Of a stretch of 43,889 bases of DNA, positions 32,005 through 41,353 are shown piece after piece. Under the pieces are notes generated by a model, which saw only the letters and a list, made by a program, of their open reading frames with translations, searched no databases and was not told the origin of the DNA. How positions within the stretch are numbered: the stretch's first letter is position 1; every line of letters begins with the position of its first letter. The stretch is from Salinivirgaceae bacterium. GTDB lineage: Bacteria; Bacteroidota; Bacteroidia; Bacteroidales; SZUA-534. The translations under genes were made by a program, and so were the position numbers. The stretch covers positions 1-43,889 of the forward strand of contig JAFVGW010000028.1 of NCBI GenBank assembly GCA_017474765.1, written 5' to 3'.

Positions 32005-32583
32005 TTAAAACTTTTTCAACTCCTGATAGAGCCGCTGAACAGGCAGGCCCATCACATTGAAGTACGACCCCTCGATGCGCTCCACGCCCACGTAGCCAAT
32101 CCACTCCTGAATGCCGTACGAACCAGCCTTGTCGAATGGTTTGAAGGTATCGACATAATAAGTTATCTCACTATCGTCGAGCGGACGGAAAAACACGTCG
32201 GTGGCAACGCTGAACACGCTTTTTTTATGATTGGTTTTCAGGCAGACGCCCGTGAAAACCGTGTGCTTGCGCCCCGAAAGTTGCCGAAGCATAGCAATGG
32301 CTCCGCTCCTGTCCTTCGGCTTGCCAAGCACCATATCGTCAATCCAGACAATGGTGTCGGCGGTGATGAGCAGCTGATTGTCAGCTAGTTCGCCATCGAA
32401 AGCCGATGCTTTCAGATTGGCCAGATGCTCCACAATCTGCGCGCCTTTGAGCGTGGGCGGATAGGTTTCGGCGGTGTCGCGCAGCATAATCGAGAATTCG
32501 GGCACAATTTCCTTCAGAAGCGCCTGCCGACGCGGCGATTTCGATGCTAAAACAACCTTGTATCTATCTGTTATAAAATCCAT
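32005..32583 (-). CDS. maf: Maf-family nucleotide pyrophosphatase
   Basis: This 192-residue protein has the Maf hallmarks: VVLASKSPRRQALLKE at 9-24, ITADTIVW near 90-97 and the GKPKDRSGAIAMLRQLSG loop. It ends KAGSYGIQEWIGYVGVERIEGSYFNVMGLPV. Maf enzymes hydrolyse dTTP, UTP or modified nucleotides to the monophosphate and pyrophosphate, protecting nucleic acids from aberrant bases. The start codon overlaps the stop of the ABC gene by one base (TAATG), so they are coupled. Confidence 0.95.
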   Translation of the reverse strand: MDFITDRYKVVLASKSPRRQALLKEIVPEFSIMLRDTAETYPPTLKGAQIVEHLANLKASAFDGELADNQLLITADTIVWIDDMVLGKPKDRSGAIAMLRQLSGRKHTVFTGVCLKTNHKKSVFSVATDVFFRPLDDSEITYYVDTFKPFDKAGSYGIQEWIGYVGVERIEGSYFNVMGLPVQRLYQELKKF

Positions 32584-34040
32584 TATCGTTGGTTTTCAAA
32601 ATATTTCAGTTCGAATGTGTGATTGACGCACGCGGGCAGTTCGTGAGCGTTATGCGTCACAAACACAAGCGTTTTGCCAGGCTGGCCGCAAAAATCGTTG
32701 ACAATGCCGATGCAACGCTGCAGATTTCGGTTGTCGAGTCCGTGGAAAGGCTCGTCAAGTATCAGAACCTCAGGATTTTTCACCAGCGTGCGGGCAAAAA
32801 GCACAAGCCGCTGCTCGGCCGATGAAATCTTCAGGAACGACCGTCCTTCGAGATGGCTGATGCCGACAACCTGCATTACGTAACGCGCCGTCAGCTCCTG
32901 CTCGGGGCTGCACTTGCGGTAAAGTCCGATACTGTCGAAAAAGCCCGACTCCACAATCTTCAGACAATCAACTGGTTCGCGGTAATAAAGGTGCATCTCG
33001 GACGACGTGAACGCGATGCGTTTTTTGATGTCCCAAATGCTCTCGCCCGTGCCGCGCTGGCGCCCGAACAGAGCAATATCCTTGGCGTAGGCCTGCGGAT
33101 TGTCGGCAAAAATGTAACTCAGCAGCGTCGATTTGCCCGTGCCGTTAAGCCCTTGCAGCGCCCATTTCTCACCACGCTTTATTGTCCAGTTAAGATGCTG
33201 CTGCACAATGTGTTTGCCGTAAGAAATCTCGATGTCGCGCATCTCAACAACCGTTTTGCTCTGCGATGGTTCGATGGTCGGAATGCGGCTCCAGTCGATG
33301 GCTGGCGCCGATGGCAGCGTTTCGGGCTGCGGCTTAAACTCCGACACTGGCCCGCAATAGGCTATCCGACAACCGTTTAACTGCAGAATATGCGTTGTGC
33401 TCGACGGAATGCGGTCGGCCGTTGGGCTGATGAACATTATCTGCACGCCCGTCTGCGGCAATCCCGACAGCAACTCATCGACTTGCGGTACCATCTTGAT
33501 ATCCAGACCGTTGAACGGATTATCGAAAATCAGCATTCGCGGCTTTTCCAACAGCGCTTTCGCGATAATCATTCGGCGCATCTCACCGCTCGAAAGGTGA
33601 ATAATGCGGCGGTTGAGCAGCGATTGAATGTTCAGCGAGCGGAACAGCGGATTGCCGTTAAGTTCCTCAATCTGCGCCGCTTTGAACATCTCCGACAAAA
33701 ACGGGCACTCCTCAACCTCGGTACTGTGGAACCGCTGCTGATAGTACATCTGCTTGAAATCGTCGGCCGAATAAGCCGATTTGAAATTCACTGTCTTAAT
33801 GAATTTGTCGGGCCAAAGCGTTTGGTATTCCGACGTGCGCATCGCCTCAAGGAAATGATAGACAATTTCGCCCTCGTCGGCAAAAAATTTTCCGCGCAGG
33901 ATGTTTGCCATCGTCGTCTTGCCGCTGGCGTTGTCACCCACAATGGTCCACACCTCGCCCTCGCGAATCTCCCAATTGATTGGCTCTGGAAAAATCGCAT
34001 CATCGATGCGCGGACGGTAGTTTTTTATAGTAATGAACAT
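32583..34040 (-). CDS. Tandem ABC ATP-binding protein, ModF-like
   Basis: This 485-residue cytoplasmic protein has two complete ABC cassettes without membrane helices. The first has Walker A GDNASGKT (about 36-43), signature LSSGEMRR and Walker B MLIFDNP. The second has Walker A GLNGTGKS near 293-300, signature-like ISSAEQRLVLF and Walker B VLILDEPFHGLDN. This build, and the degenerate second signature, match the ModF/PhrA branch of double ATPases rather than the Uup/EttA (ABC-F) branch, whose inter-domain linker is absent. The transported or regulated partner is unknown; no molybdate genes are near. Confidence 0.85.
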   Translation of the reverse strand: MFITIKNYRPRIDDAIFPEPINWEIREGEVWTIVGDNASGKTTMANILRGKFFADEGEIVYHFLEAMRTSEYQTLWPDKFIKTVNFKSAYSADDFKQMYYQQRFHSTEVEECPFLSEMFKAAQIEELNGNPLFRSLNIQSLLNRRIIHLSSGEMRRMIIAKALLEKPRMLIFDNPFNGLDIKMVPQVDELLSGLPQTGVQIMFISPTADRIPSSTTHILQLNGCRIAYCGPVSEFKPQPETLPSAPAIDWSRIPTIEPSQSKTVVEMRDIEISYGKHIVQQHLNWTIKRGEKWALQGLNGTGKSTLLSYIFADNPQAYAKDIALFGRQRGTGESIWDIKKRIAFTSSEMHLYYREPVDCLKIVESGFFDSIGLYRKCSPEQELTARYVMQVVGISHLEGRSFLKISSAEQRLVLFARTLVKNPEVLILDEPFHGLDNRNLQRCIGIVNDFCGQPGKTLVFVTHNAHELPACVNHTFELKYFENQR

Positions 34041-34090
34041 TTTCTATGGTGTTAGGGGTTGGTTTTAAGGCATTAGGCAACAGGCATTAG

Positions 34091-34173
34091 TTCAATCCTT
34101 CACGCATTCAATCCTTCAATCCTTCACGCATTCAATCCTTCAATCCTTCACGCATTCAATCCTTCAATCCTTC
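34091..34173. repeat. 24-bp tandem repeat array between ung and the ABC gene
   Basis: About 3.4 units of a 24-bp motif built from TTCAATCC and TTCAATCCTTCACGCA; the smaller TTCAATCC block is itself repeated. It ends at the stop codon of ung. Just beside it AGGCATTAG occurs twice (34068-34090). No promoter or gene is seen within. Confidence 0.92.
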
Positions 34174-34836
34174 CTACCATTCTATCGGCGTCATTCCGTG
34201 CTCAGTCAGATACTGGTTGGCGCGGCTGAAATGGTGGTTGCCGAAGAATCCGCGCGAAGCCGACAGCGGCGACGGGTGAACCGATTCGAGCACCAGATTG
34301 TTGCTACGGTCGACCATTGCGGCTTTCTGCTGCGCGTACGAGCCCCACAAAATGTAAACAATGTTCTTCCGCTCTTTGGCAACAGCGCTGATAACAGCGT
34401 CGGTGAACGTTTCCCAGCCGCGCTTTTGGTGCGAGCCTGCCAAATTCGCCCGAACGGTAAGCGTAGCGTTGAGCAGCAGAACTCCCTGCTTGGCCCAGCG
34501 CGTCAAATCGCCAGATGCGGGTATTGGTGAGCCAATGTCGTCGTGTATCTCCTTGAAAATGTTGCGCAACGACGGCGGATAAGCCACTCCGTCCTGCACC
34601 GAGAAGCACAAACCGTGAGCCTGCCCTGGCCCGTGGTAAGGGTCCTGACCAATAATCACAACCTTCACATCGTTGAACGGGCAAAGGTTGAAAGCGTTGA
34701 AAATCAGTTTTCCTGGCGGATAAACGACATTAGTGCGGTACTCATCGCGCACAAAATCGGTCAGCGTCTTGAAGTATGGCTTGTCGAACTCGCCCTGCAA
34801 GCGCTCTTTCCACGATTGCTCTATGCTTACTTCCAT
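34174..34836 (-). CDS. ung: Uracil-DNA glycosylase, family 1
   Basis: I chose the start MEVSIEQSWKERLQGEF at 34836, which gives 220 residues, normal for the family, and sits just after a consensus promoter; the frame extends 23 codons upstream with no homology. Motif A is GQDPYHGPGQAHGL with the catalytic Asp near residue 64, and motif B is HPSPLSASRGFFG with catalytic His. Both are intact. The enzyme removes uracil from DNA as the first step of base excision repair. Confidence 0.96.
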   Translation of the reverse strand: MEVSIEQSWKERLQGEFDKPYFKTLTDFVRDEYRTNVVYPPGKLIFNAFNLCPFNDVKVVIIGQDPYHGPGQAHGLCFSVQDGVAYPPSLRNIFKEIHDDIGSPIPASGDLTRWAKQGVLLLNATLTVRANLAGSHQKRGWETFTDAVISAVAKERKNIVYILWGSYAQQKAAMVDRSNNLVLESVHPSPLSASRGFFGNHHFSRANQYLTEHGMTPIEW

Positions 34837-34852
34837 TTTGTTCAGTTTTTGG

Positions 34853-34882
34853 CAAAAATAGGTTTTTAGGTTATGCGTACAA
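34853..34882 (-). promoter_or_regulatory. Promoter of ung
   Basis: TTG (34880-34882), exactly 19 nt, TATTTTTG (34853-34860) on the minus strand matches consensus. It begins 6 bp after the terminator of the Sus operon, so the two transcripts are cleanly separated. Confidence 0.8.
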
Positions 34883-34887
34883 ACAAC

Positions 34888-34922
34888 AAAAAAGGCCTTG
34901 AGCAATGCCCAAAGCCTTTTTT
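34888..34922 (-). terminator. Terminator of the Sus operon
   Basis: AAAAAAGGC and GCCTTTTTT form the outer stem, with extra pairs inside (CTT/AAG). T-runs on both strands. It lies 18 bp after the stop codon at 34940. Confidence 0.9.
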
Positions 34923-34939
34923 GTTATAGAATCAGAGTT

Positions 34940-36532
34940 TTAGTCCTCTTTATAAACTGGTTTGAAAGTCTGGATTCCAGCCGCTGCGCCACGGTCACGC
35001 CAAACGAGTGTGTCTTTGGTGGCGTAGTGAACGTCATCTTGTACAAAATCAATAGTGTAATCGAGATAAAGCACATCGCGGTCTTTGTTACCCCAAGCCT
35101 TTGGAGCACCATTCTTCACGTATTGGCCACTACCTGATGCCTTGCAGATTGCCTCATTGTTTGATACAATGGTGCAGTTGTCGCCGTCGAATGTGAGCAG
35201 CAACTCACAAGATGTCGGTACACCGGCAACCTCTGTTGTTGCAATCGGGAGCAAAATCTGATTTCTCGATTCTGATGTTGTGTAAACAACTTCTCCATTT
35301 TCGACAAACTCACCGCAATGACGGTTCTCTGTAACCTTGCCATAACCATCAGGAACCTGATATGTTGTGGTAATTGTCTGAGTTTTGCCAGTCGATTCGT
35401 AAGTGCATGCTCCTGCAGCACCAGCACTATATGTCTTAGCGTAGAAGTTAGAGTTAGGAACATTGTCGCAACGGACGTTCGCAATCTTTTCAATATCGTT
35501 AACCTTAACGCTGATATTATCGAAATAATAATCGTTTGCATCGGCGAACTCACTAAGGTTCAACGCAATTGAATGACCGCCAGCCTGACCGCTCGCGATG
35601 GTTCCTTTCAAAGTGATTGTATTCCACTCGGTTGTGAAATTAACATCGCCAAAACCACCGCCTTTGTAAGTGCCAGGCGCCTCATGAACCTGAGATGTGG
35701 CTTTTGCCTCTTTTGTTGCTTTCACATCCATCGTAATAGTAATCGTCTGTTTTTCCTCAAATGGATCAACGGCATCAATCCAGAATTGGTTATCCCATAC
35801 CTGCTCTTTTTTAGCTTCGGCATGAACCACAATGCACATATCGTCGCCCGTTACGGTTTCTGTAACGTCTTTATATTTCAGCTTGTCGAAATTGTCGACG
35901 CCACGACGAAGATATGTTGCTGTATACTCATTGATGTAGTTCACACAGAACATTACAAAGTCCTTCGGCAGATTGTCCCACTTGTTTTCATCCTGACGCA
36001 TAGGTGATGAACCATCAATCATCGGTTTACCACGGTTGATGTGGTCAACGCCAGAAAAGTTATCACCCATCACCACAGGGATTACATAAGTGTTCTTCAC
36101 TGCCAACGGGTCGTTGAAAAACTTCTCGTTCAGTTTAACCTCAACACCGCCGCGGAAACCACCACCATAGTCAAGCTCTTCACCGCTCAACTCATAGTAA
36201 TCTTGAGGCATTGCTTTCACTTTGGTGCCGTCCTCAAAATACAAGTTATCTGTGAGAGACTCATCAACCTTGACGGGAATCTTGGCATCCACGCCGTCAT
36301 ACGAACCTCCGAAGGTGCCATAGATGGTGAAGCGTCCTTCGTTGTCGCTGGTGTTGTCGTAAGTCTCAACATTACCCAATATCAAAGTACGAATAGGATA
36401 TTGGTATGCGAAATAGGCTGTTGTTCCGCCATCAAAATCGGGGAACGTTTGCTCACTGTTGTGGCAAGCAGCGAATGCCACAGCAACCGCGCCTATTGAT
36501 AAAATTGATACTACTTTATTCATTTTCATCAT
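34940..36532 (-). CDS. Surface lipoprotein with DUF1735, CBM-like and DUF5627 regions
   Basis: This 530-residue protein has a lipobox AFAAC (Cys at 23) after MMKMNKVVSILSIGAVAV. The N-terminal region, FPDFDGGTTAYFAYQYPIRTLILG to the YVIPVVMGDNFSGVDHI block, matches DUF1735 (BT_3987-like) proteins. A middle segment (about 285-365) with ITLKGTIASGQAGGHSIALNLSEFADANDYYFDNISVKVND resembles a family 4/9-type carbohydrate-binding module. The C-terminus (WGNKDRDVLYLDYTIDF...KDTLVWRDRG) resembles DUF5627. It is the last gene of the Sus operon, 15 bp after SusD, in the SusE/F-like position, so it probably binds the nutrient at the cell surface. The ligand is unknown. Confidence 0.8.
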   Translation of the reverse strand: MMKMNKVVSILSIGAVAVAFAACHNSEQTFPDFDGGTTAYFAYQYPIRTLILGNVETYDNTSDNEGRFTIYGTFGGSYDGVDAKIPVKVDESLTDNLYFEDGTKVKAMPQDYYELSGEELDYGGGFRGGVEVKLNEKFFNDPLAVKNTYVIPVVMGDNFSGVDHINRGKPMIDGSSPMRQDENKWDNLPKDFVMFCVNYINEYTATYLRRGVDNFDKLKYKDVTETVTGDDMCIVVHAEAKKEQVWDNQFWIDAVDPFEEKQTITITMDVKATKEAKATSQVHEAPGTYKGGGFGDVNFTTEWNTITLKGTIASGQAGGHSIALNLSEFADANDYYFDNISVKVNDIEKIANVRCDNVPNSNFYAKTYSAGAAGACTYESTGKTQTITTTYQVPDGYGKVTENRHCGEFVENGEVVYTTSESRNQILLPIATTEVAGVPTSCELLLTFDGDNCTIVSNNEAICKASGSGQYVKNGAPKAWGNKDRDVLYLDYTIDFVQDDVHYATKDTLVWRDRGAAAGIQTFKPVYKED

Positions 36533-36547
36533 AATAACTTTTTAAGA

Positions 36548-38401
36548 TTAGAACTTCTCCCAACCATCGTTCTGCTTCAGAGCCGACCATTTGTTGATTT
36601 CAGATTCTGGAACCGGACCATAGTACATGCAATCGTCATAATTGCGGGTTTCGTTTTTCACATCAACAACAGTGTATGTTTTCTTGCCATCCACGGTCTT
36701 TATTTCCATTGCCATAACCTGCTCGTTCAGATTTGCCTTCCAACGACGGAGATCCCAGAAACGGTGACCTTCAAAGCAAAGCTCAATGCGGCGCTCGTTG
36801 TGGATAAGCTCACGCATTTTGTCTTTATCAGCGGCACACTCATCCAGATATTTTGTATCAGTGATTCCCGCTCTCTCGCGAATGGCCTTAATCACATCGT
36901 AAGCACTATAGCTCGCGCCCGAAGCTGTTCCCTTGGGACCGAATGCCTCATTTGCCGCCTCGGCATAATCAAGGAAAATCTCGGTGTAACGGATGCGGGC
37001 AAAGTAATACGGCTGATTACTATAGCCGCTACCTCCATCCATTTGAAGAATACAATCCTCATTAAGCAACTTACGCATATAATAGCCAGTGCGAGTAGGA
37101 GCACCTCCCTTGGTTGCATCCAATCCGTCAACATTGCTATCATCATCGATTGTTGTGTTAATCAACTCTTCGTTCTGTTTCTTTTCTGTTGTCCTGTACG
37201 GGCCGAAATCAGAACCATCGTGAACAATGTACAAATCGAAACGCGGGTCGCGGCCCTCGTATGGATTCTGCGGGTCGTAGCCACTGGCTGATGCTGTAAT
37301 AGGATACCCGTTAGCCATCGGGAATGCGTCAACCAAATTCTGTGTAGGATTGATGCGCGCCTTACCAGACAATGATGCTGGATAACAATCCTCTTCCAAT
37401 CCACCTCTTCCTGCTTTATTAGCTCCGATATTATCACGCCAGATAATTTCGGCTGGCATCTTACCTCCATTTGCTGCTTGAATCTCCTCAAGATTATTAT
37501 ACCAGTGATTACCCGTAGGTGCTAAACCGCTTACACCACCTATAGTATTTAGCAGTTCAGATGCTTTTTTGGCTGCATCATCCCACGTAACACCCGACTG
37601 GTCGCTATAGGCTGGACTAGCGGCAAACAAGGCTACCTGAGCCTCAATTGCGGCGGCAATTCTGCCCGATATACGGCCTGTCTTCGATTCACCAAACACG
37701 CGGTTGTAATCCGAAGCATTAATTACACCTATAGCAGCATATTTTGCCGGTATGTCAGCATCCTTAATGTCGGCATAATCGTATGGCAGATATTTGCGTG
37801 CCTCTTCCAAATCACTAAATATCTGGTTGATGCAATCTTTGAATGACGAGCGCCCAACATTGAAGTCGTCGCCAGCTGATTCAGAATGAGTAAGACAAGG
37901 CACACCCATCAGTTCACCACCGACATAACCTGCATGAGCACGCAAGAAAGCAAACATCTGCAGGGCACGCAAAGCGTATGCCTCGCCTTTCACCTGGTCC
38001 TTGAACATTGTGTTAACCACTTCCTTTCCTGCCCATGTGAAGTTATCCATTTGTTCAATGAAACGGTTAACATATTGCAGATTTGTGCGTCTGTTGGTCC
38101 ATTCGTTAAATGGATTGACACCGCCATTCTTAGAACTCCAAAGGCCATTACCAACTTTCCAATAGTTGTTCCCCTCATCGTTGGTGACAGCATCGTCGGT
38201 TGCAACATCAGTGAATGAGCCGGCACCTCCCTGATAGGGAAGATTCTGATAGCCATACGACATTAGCCCAAGAGCATTGGCCGGCTTTGCGGTAACTGCC
38301 TCAAAATCCTCGATACTCTCGATTGTCGGTTCAAACATGTCGTCGCAAGCTGCAACAACCGGTATCAAGACCGCTAATTTTATTATTTTTTTCAGTTTCA
38401 T
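36548..38401 (-). CDS. RagB/SusD-family nutrient-binding lipoprotein (first pair downstream)
   Basis: This 617-residue protein has the lipobox VVAAC (Cys19) in MKLKKIIKLAVLIPVVAACDDMFEP. It shows the SusD order: an N-terminal DMFEPTIESIEDFEAVTA segment, tetratricopeptide-like helices with EAYALRALQMFAFLRAHAGYVGGELMGVPC, and the C-terminal block IRYTEIFLDYAEAANEAFGP ... LIHNERRIELCFEGHRFWDLRRWK. SusD proteins cap their SusC partner and capture the substrate. It follows its SusC by 26 bp and precedes the DUF1735/5627 lipoprotein by 15 bp. Confidence 0.95.
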   Translation of the reverse strand: MKLKKIIKLAVLIPVVAACDDMFEPTIESIEDFEAVTAKPANALGLMSYGYQNLPYQGGAGSFTDVATDDAVTNDEGNNYWKVGNGLWSSKNGGVNPFNEWTNRRTNLQYVNRFIEQMDNFTWAGKEVVNTMFKDQVKGEAYALRALQMFAFLRAHAGYVGGELMGVPCLTHSESAGDDFNVGRSSFKDCINQIFSDLEEARKYLPYDYADIKDADIPAKYAAIGVINASDYNRVFGESKTGRISGRIAAAIEAQVALFAASPAYSDQSGVTWDDAAKKASELLNTIGGVSGLAPTGNHWYNNLEEIQAANGGKMPAEIIWRDNIGANKAGRGGLEEDCYPASLSGKARINPTQNLVDAFPMANGYPITASASGYDPQNPYEGRDPRFDLYIVHDGSDFGPYRTTEKKQNEELINTTIDDDSNVDGLDATKGGAPTRTGYYMRKLLNEDCILQMDGGSGYSNQPYYFARIRYTEIFLDYAEAANEAFGPKGTASGASYSAYDVIKAIRERAGITDTKYLDECAADKDKMRELIHNERRIELCFEGHRFWDLRRWKANLNEQVMAMEIKTVDGKKTYTVVDVKNETRNYDDCMYYGPVPESEINKWSALKQNDGWEKF

Positions 38402-38427
38402 ATCTCAATTCATATTAAAGTCAGACA

Positions 38428-41313
38428 TTAGAAAGTCGCTTTCACACCAACCTGGAAGAAACGGGTCTTGGGGTCGCCCGCAATTACTGTCTCCATCACC
38501 TTACGCTCCTTCGAGATAGTCAGCAAATCCTTACCGCTCACAAATGCGCTGACACCTTTCACAAAGCTGTCGCCAAGCAATTCCTTCGGCAAGTCGTAAG
38601 TGATTTGAACCTTGGTCAGCTGGAACGCATTGTCTTTATACAACCAGAAATCAGACTCTGCATAGTTGTTGGAGCCAGTTGATGTGGTCAGCGCAGGATA
38701 TTTGGCATCAGGATTTTCCGGAGTCCAGGTATCTTTGACTATGACAGAGTATTTGTCGTCCTTCTTTGGCTGATAGTAAGTGTTGTTCTTTTTGGCGTAT
38801 GCGCCAGCCTTGGCCGAGCACAATGCATAGAATGTGAAATTCTTGTATTTGACAGTCATATTGACACCCAAAGAGAACGGAGCACCGAACTTGCCTTCCT
38901 TGCCCAAATAAACCATATCGTTTTTATTGATGGTGGAATCACCAACACCATTATCGCTCAAGTCGGCATAGCGGAGATCGCCAGGACGCAACTTGCCACC
39001 AACTTTCTGCTGAATTGCATTGTCAATTTCCTCCTGGCTCTGGAATATGCCAAGGTTTTTGTATCCCCAGATAGCATCAATTGGTCTGCCCTCCTTGTCG
39101 AGCTGGCTTTGATTCTCCTTGTCAAGGTCCGGCTGCTCTTTCTTTATGACTTTAGTGTCATAATATGTTCCAACAACGCCCAACGAAACACCAACCTCGT
39201 TGATGTCCTTGTTGAAGTTGACTGCGAAATCAAAACCCTGACGGCCGTTGATGTCGTTGTTCAAATAAGAAATAAAATCCTTCATGTGGCTTGGCCAATC
39301 TCCGGTTGTGTTAACCAAATAGCCTTCCATGCGGTTCTTGAAGAATGTGAAATCGGCGGTTACAAAACGCTCGAACATTGATGTGCGCAGGTTGACCGAA
39401 ACCTCCTTACGCTTAATCATCTCAAGCACTTCGTTCTCACCACGGGTCGGATGTGTTTTGCCCATCTGGTAGCCATCGTGCCATTGATATTGATAGCCGT
39501 CAGCCTTCCACGTGCCTGTGTACAGGTAATAGTTGCTAATGTCAATATCCTCGTTCAACGAGCTTAACGAAACTGACAGCAACAAATCGTCGAAGATTGA
39601 GCCATCGAGGAATGACTCACGAGCCAGATTCCAACCAAGTGTCAACGATGGCGACAAGGCATTGCGGTGTCCCGGAGCGAGTTTGGCTGAATGAGGAATT
39701 GCCAAGTCAAACTGAACATAGTACTTATGAGCAAGATTGTAGCTCAAATCGAAACCGAGATTGGCATTGGTGGTATTGTGATACTCACCGTCCTTAATCT
39801 GCTGGAATCCGTTGCCTAACAATATTGCCGACACATTGTGGTCGCCAAAACTGCGTACATAATCGAATTGGAACGAAAGAGCAAGCGTACGGGTATCTTT
39901 TGTTCCCCACAACTTCTTCTGACCAGTATTCTCGTCAGCTGTACCATCCACTTGTTCGATTTTATGAATCATCTCATCATCGCCCCAAGTTGGCGTGAAT
40001 ATAGCATAATTCGGCTGGAACCTTGTATTATACGATGTTTTAAAATCCATACCGAAATTGGTTTTCATCGAAAGACCTTCCACCACTTTGCTAAGGTTGA
40101 AGTCCAATCCGCCATCGAACTGGAACTGACGGCTGGTGAATTTCAGCTCACCACCGGCATAAATCTGTCCGAAAAGTGTTTTTGACTTATCATCACCAGT
40201 GTAGAAACCAGCGTCCTTTATTCCAGCCAGGAAACAACCATCAAAAATATTGCTTGTGGCCTCAACCAATTCACGGCCTTCGGCATCCTCAGCAACTTTG
40301 TCAAGCGGAATGAGCTGGGCAGTTTCTACAGGGAAATTCGGACGGGCGTTTGCCACCATTCTCCAATAGGTCATATTCTGACTCGGATCGCTATGATACT
40401 GGCGATGCTTTGAATCGTAGAAAGTGGCGTTGGCATCAATATGACCGCCAATGAAATCGTTGAAATTAATATCAACATTACCGCGGACACTCAAACGATT
40501 GATTCGGGTGTCTTTTGCATCACCAATTTTCACAAAATCGTTCGATGTGTAAGCGTTGACATTACCATAAAGACGGGCACGATTATTACCACCTGACAGT
40601 TCAAGAACAGCCTCCTTGCGGCTCTTGGTTTTCTTGATATAGTCGGGCGAGTAGTAATCAATATCAACATAGTGGTATGGATTCACTCCACTCTCAGTCT
40701 TTTCAATAACTTCATCGCTATACTCAAGTTTTTTCTTGCTGTCGTTGATGCAAGCCTGATTGTACCATCTCATGTAATCGGCAGCATTCAGATATTCAGG
40801 AAGTTCCTTAATAACATCGATACCTGCGTTTACATTCAAGTCAATTTTCAAGCCCTCGCGAGCCTGGCCACGCTTGGTTGTGATGAGAATAGCACCTTTT
40901 GAGGCACGGCTGCCATAAAGGGCGACAGCGCTGGCACTTTTCAGGAAAGTGATTTGCGCAATTTCAGATGGCTGTACATTGTTGGCATCGCGTGGAATAC
41001 CGTCGATAAGCACTAAATAGCCCTGACCGTTATCCTCGTCCATGCCCCACAACGACTTGCCATTCCAGCCGCTGACCAAACTCTCCATGTGGTCGAGGCT
41101 GTAGGTGGTGTAGTTCTTATTGAGCATCTCCTCAACATTGACAAACGAAACACCGCCAAGCAGGTCGTCTTGTGCCACACTGCGGAATGCCGTTTTGACC
41201 ATATAGACAGAATCTTGCACATCATCTGCCTGAACATCGGTCTGGGCACTCAATGCAAATGGCGCAACGGCCATTGCGGCACTCATGACTAATATATTAT
41301 GTTTATGTTTCAT
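38428..41313 (-). CDS. SusC/RagA-family TonB-dependent transporter without N-terminal extension
   Basis: This 961-residue outer-membrane protein has a signal peptide ending LSAQ and, within 30 residues, a TonB-box-like segment (DSVYMVKTAFRSVAQDDLLGG) followed by the plug (GYLVLIDGIPRDANNVQPSEIAQITFLKSASAVALYGSRASKGAILITTKRG). The usual N-terminal carboxypeptidase-regulatory-like domain of SusC is absent. It ends in a barrel strand terminating RFFQVGVKATF. It imports the ligand captured by SusD, using TonB energy. It lies between two SusD genes and pairs with the one 26 bp downstream. Confidence 0.95.
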   Translation of the reverse strand: MKHKHNILVMSAAMAVAPFALSAQTDVQADDVQDSVYMVKTAFRSVAQDDLLGGVSFVNVEEMLNKNYTTYSLDHMESLVSGWNGKSLWGMDEDNGQGYLVLIDGIPRDANNVQPSEIAQITFLKSASAVALYGSRASKGAILITTKRGQAREGLKIDLNVNAGIDVIKELPEYLNAADYMRWYNQACINDSKKKLEYSDEVIEKTESGVNPYHYVDIDYYSPDYIKKTKSRKEAVLELSGGNNRARLYGNVNAYTSNDFVKIGDAKDTRINRLSVRGNVDINFNDFIGGHIDANATFYDSKHRQYHSDPSQNMTYWRMVANARPNFPVETAQLIPLDKVAEDAEGRELVEATSNIFDGCFLAGIKDAGFYTGDDKSKTLFGQIYAGGELKFTSRQFQFDGGLDFNLSKVVEGLSMKTNFGMDFKTSYNTRFQPNYAIFTPTWGDDEMIHKIEQVDGTADENTGQKKLWGTKDTRTLALSFQFDYVRSFGDHNVSAILLGNGFQQIKDGEYHNTTNANLGFDLSYNLAHKYYVQFDLAIPHSAKLAPGHRNALSPSLTLGWNLARESFLDGSIFDDLLLSVSLSSLNEDIDISNYYLYTGTWKADGYQYQWHDGYQMGKTHPTRGENEVLEMIKRKEVSVNLRTSMFERFVTADFTFFKNRMEGYLVNTTGDWPSHMKDFISYLNNDINGRQGFDFAVNFNKDINEVGVSLGVVGTYYDTKVIKKEQPDLDKENQSQLDKEGRPIDAIWGYKNLGIFQSQEEIDNAIQQKVGGKLRPGDLRYADLSDNGVGDSTINKNDMVYLGKEGKFGAPFSLGVNMTVKYKNFTFYALCSAKAGAYAKKNNTYYQPKKDDKYSVIVKDTWTPENPDAKYPALTTSTGSNNYAESDFWLYKDNAFQLTKVQITYDLPKELLGDSFVKGVSAFVSGKDLLTISKERKVMETVIAGDPKTRFFQVGVKATF

Positions 41314-41353
41314 CTTTTATCGTTTATTAATTCAACAATTATTTATGGCGCCA

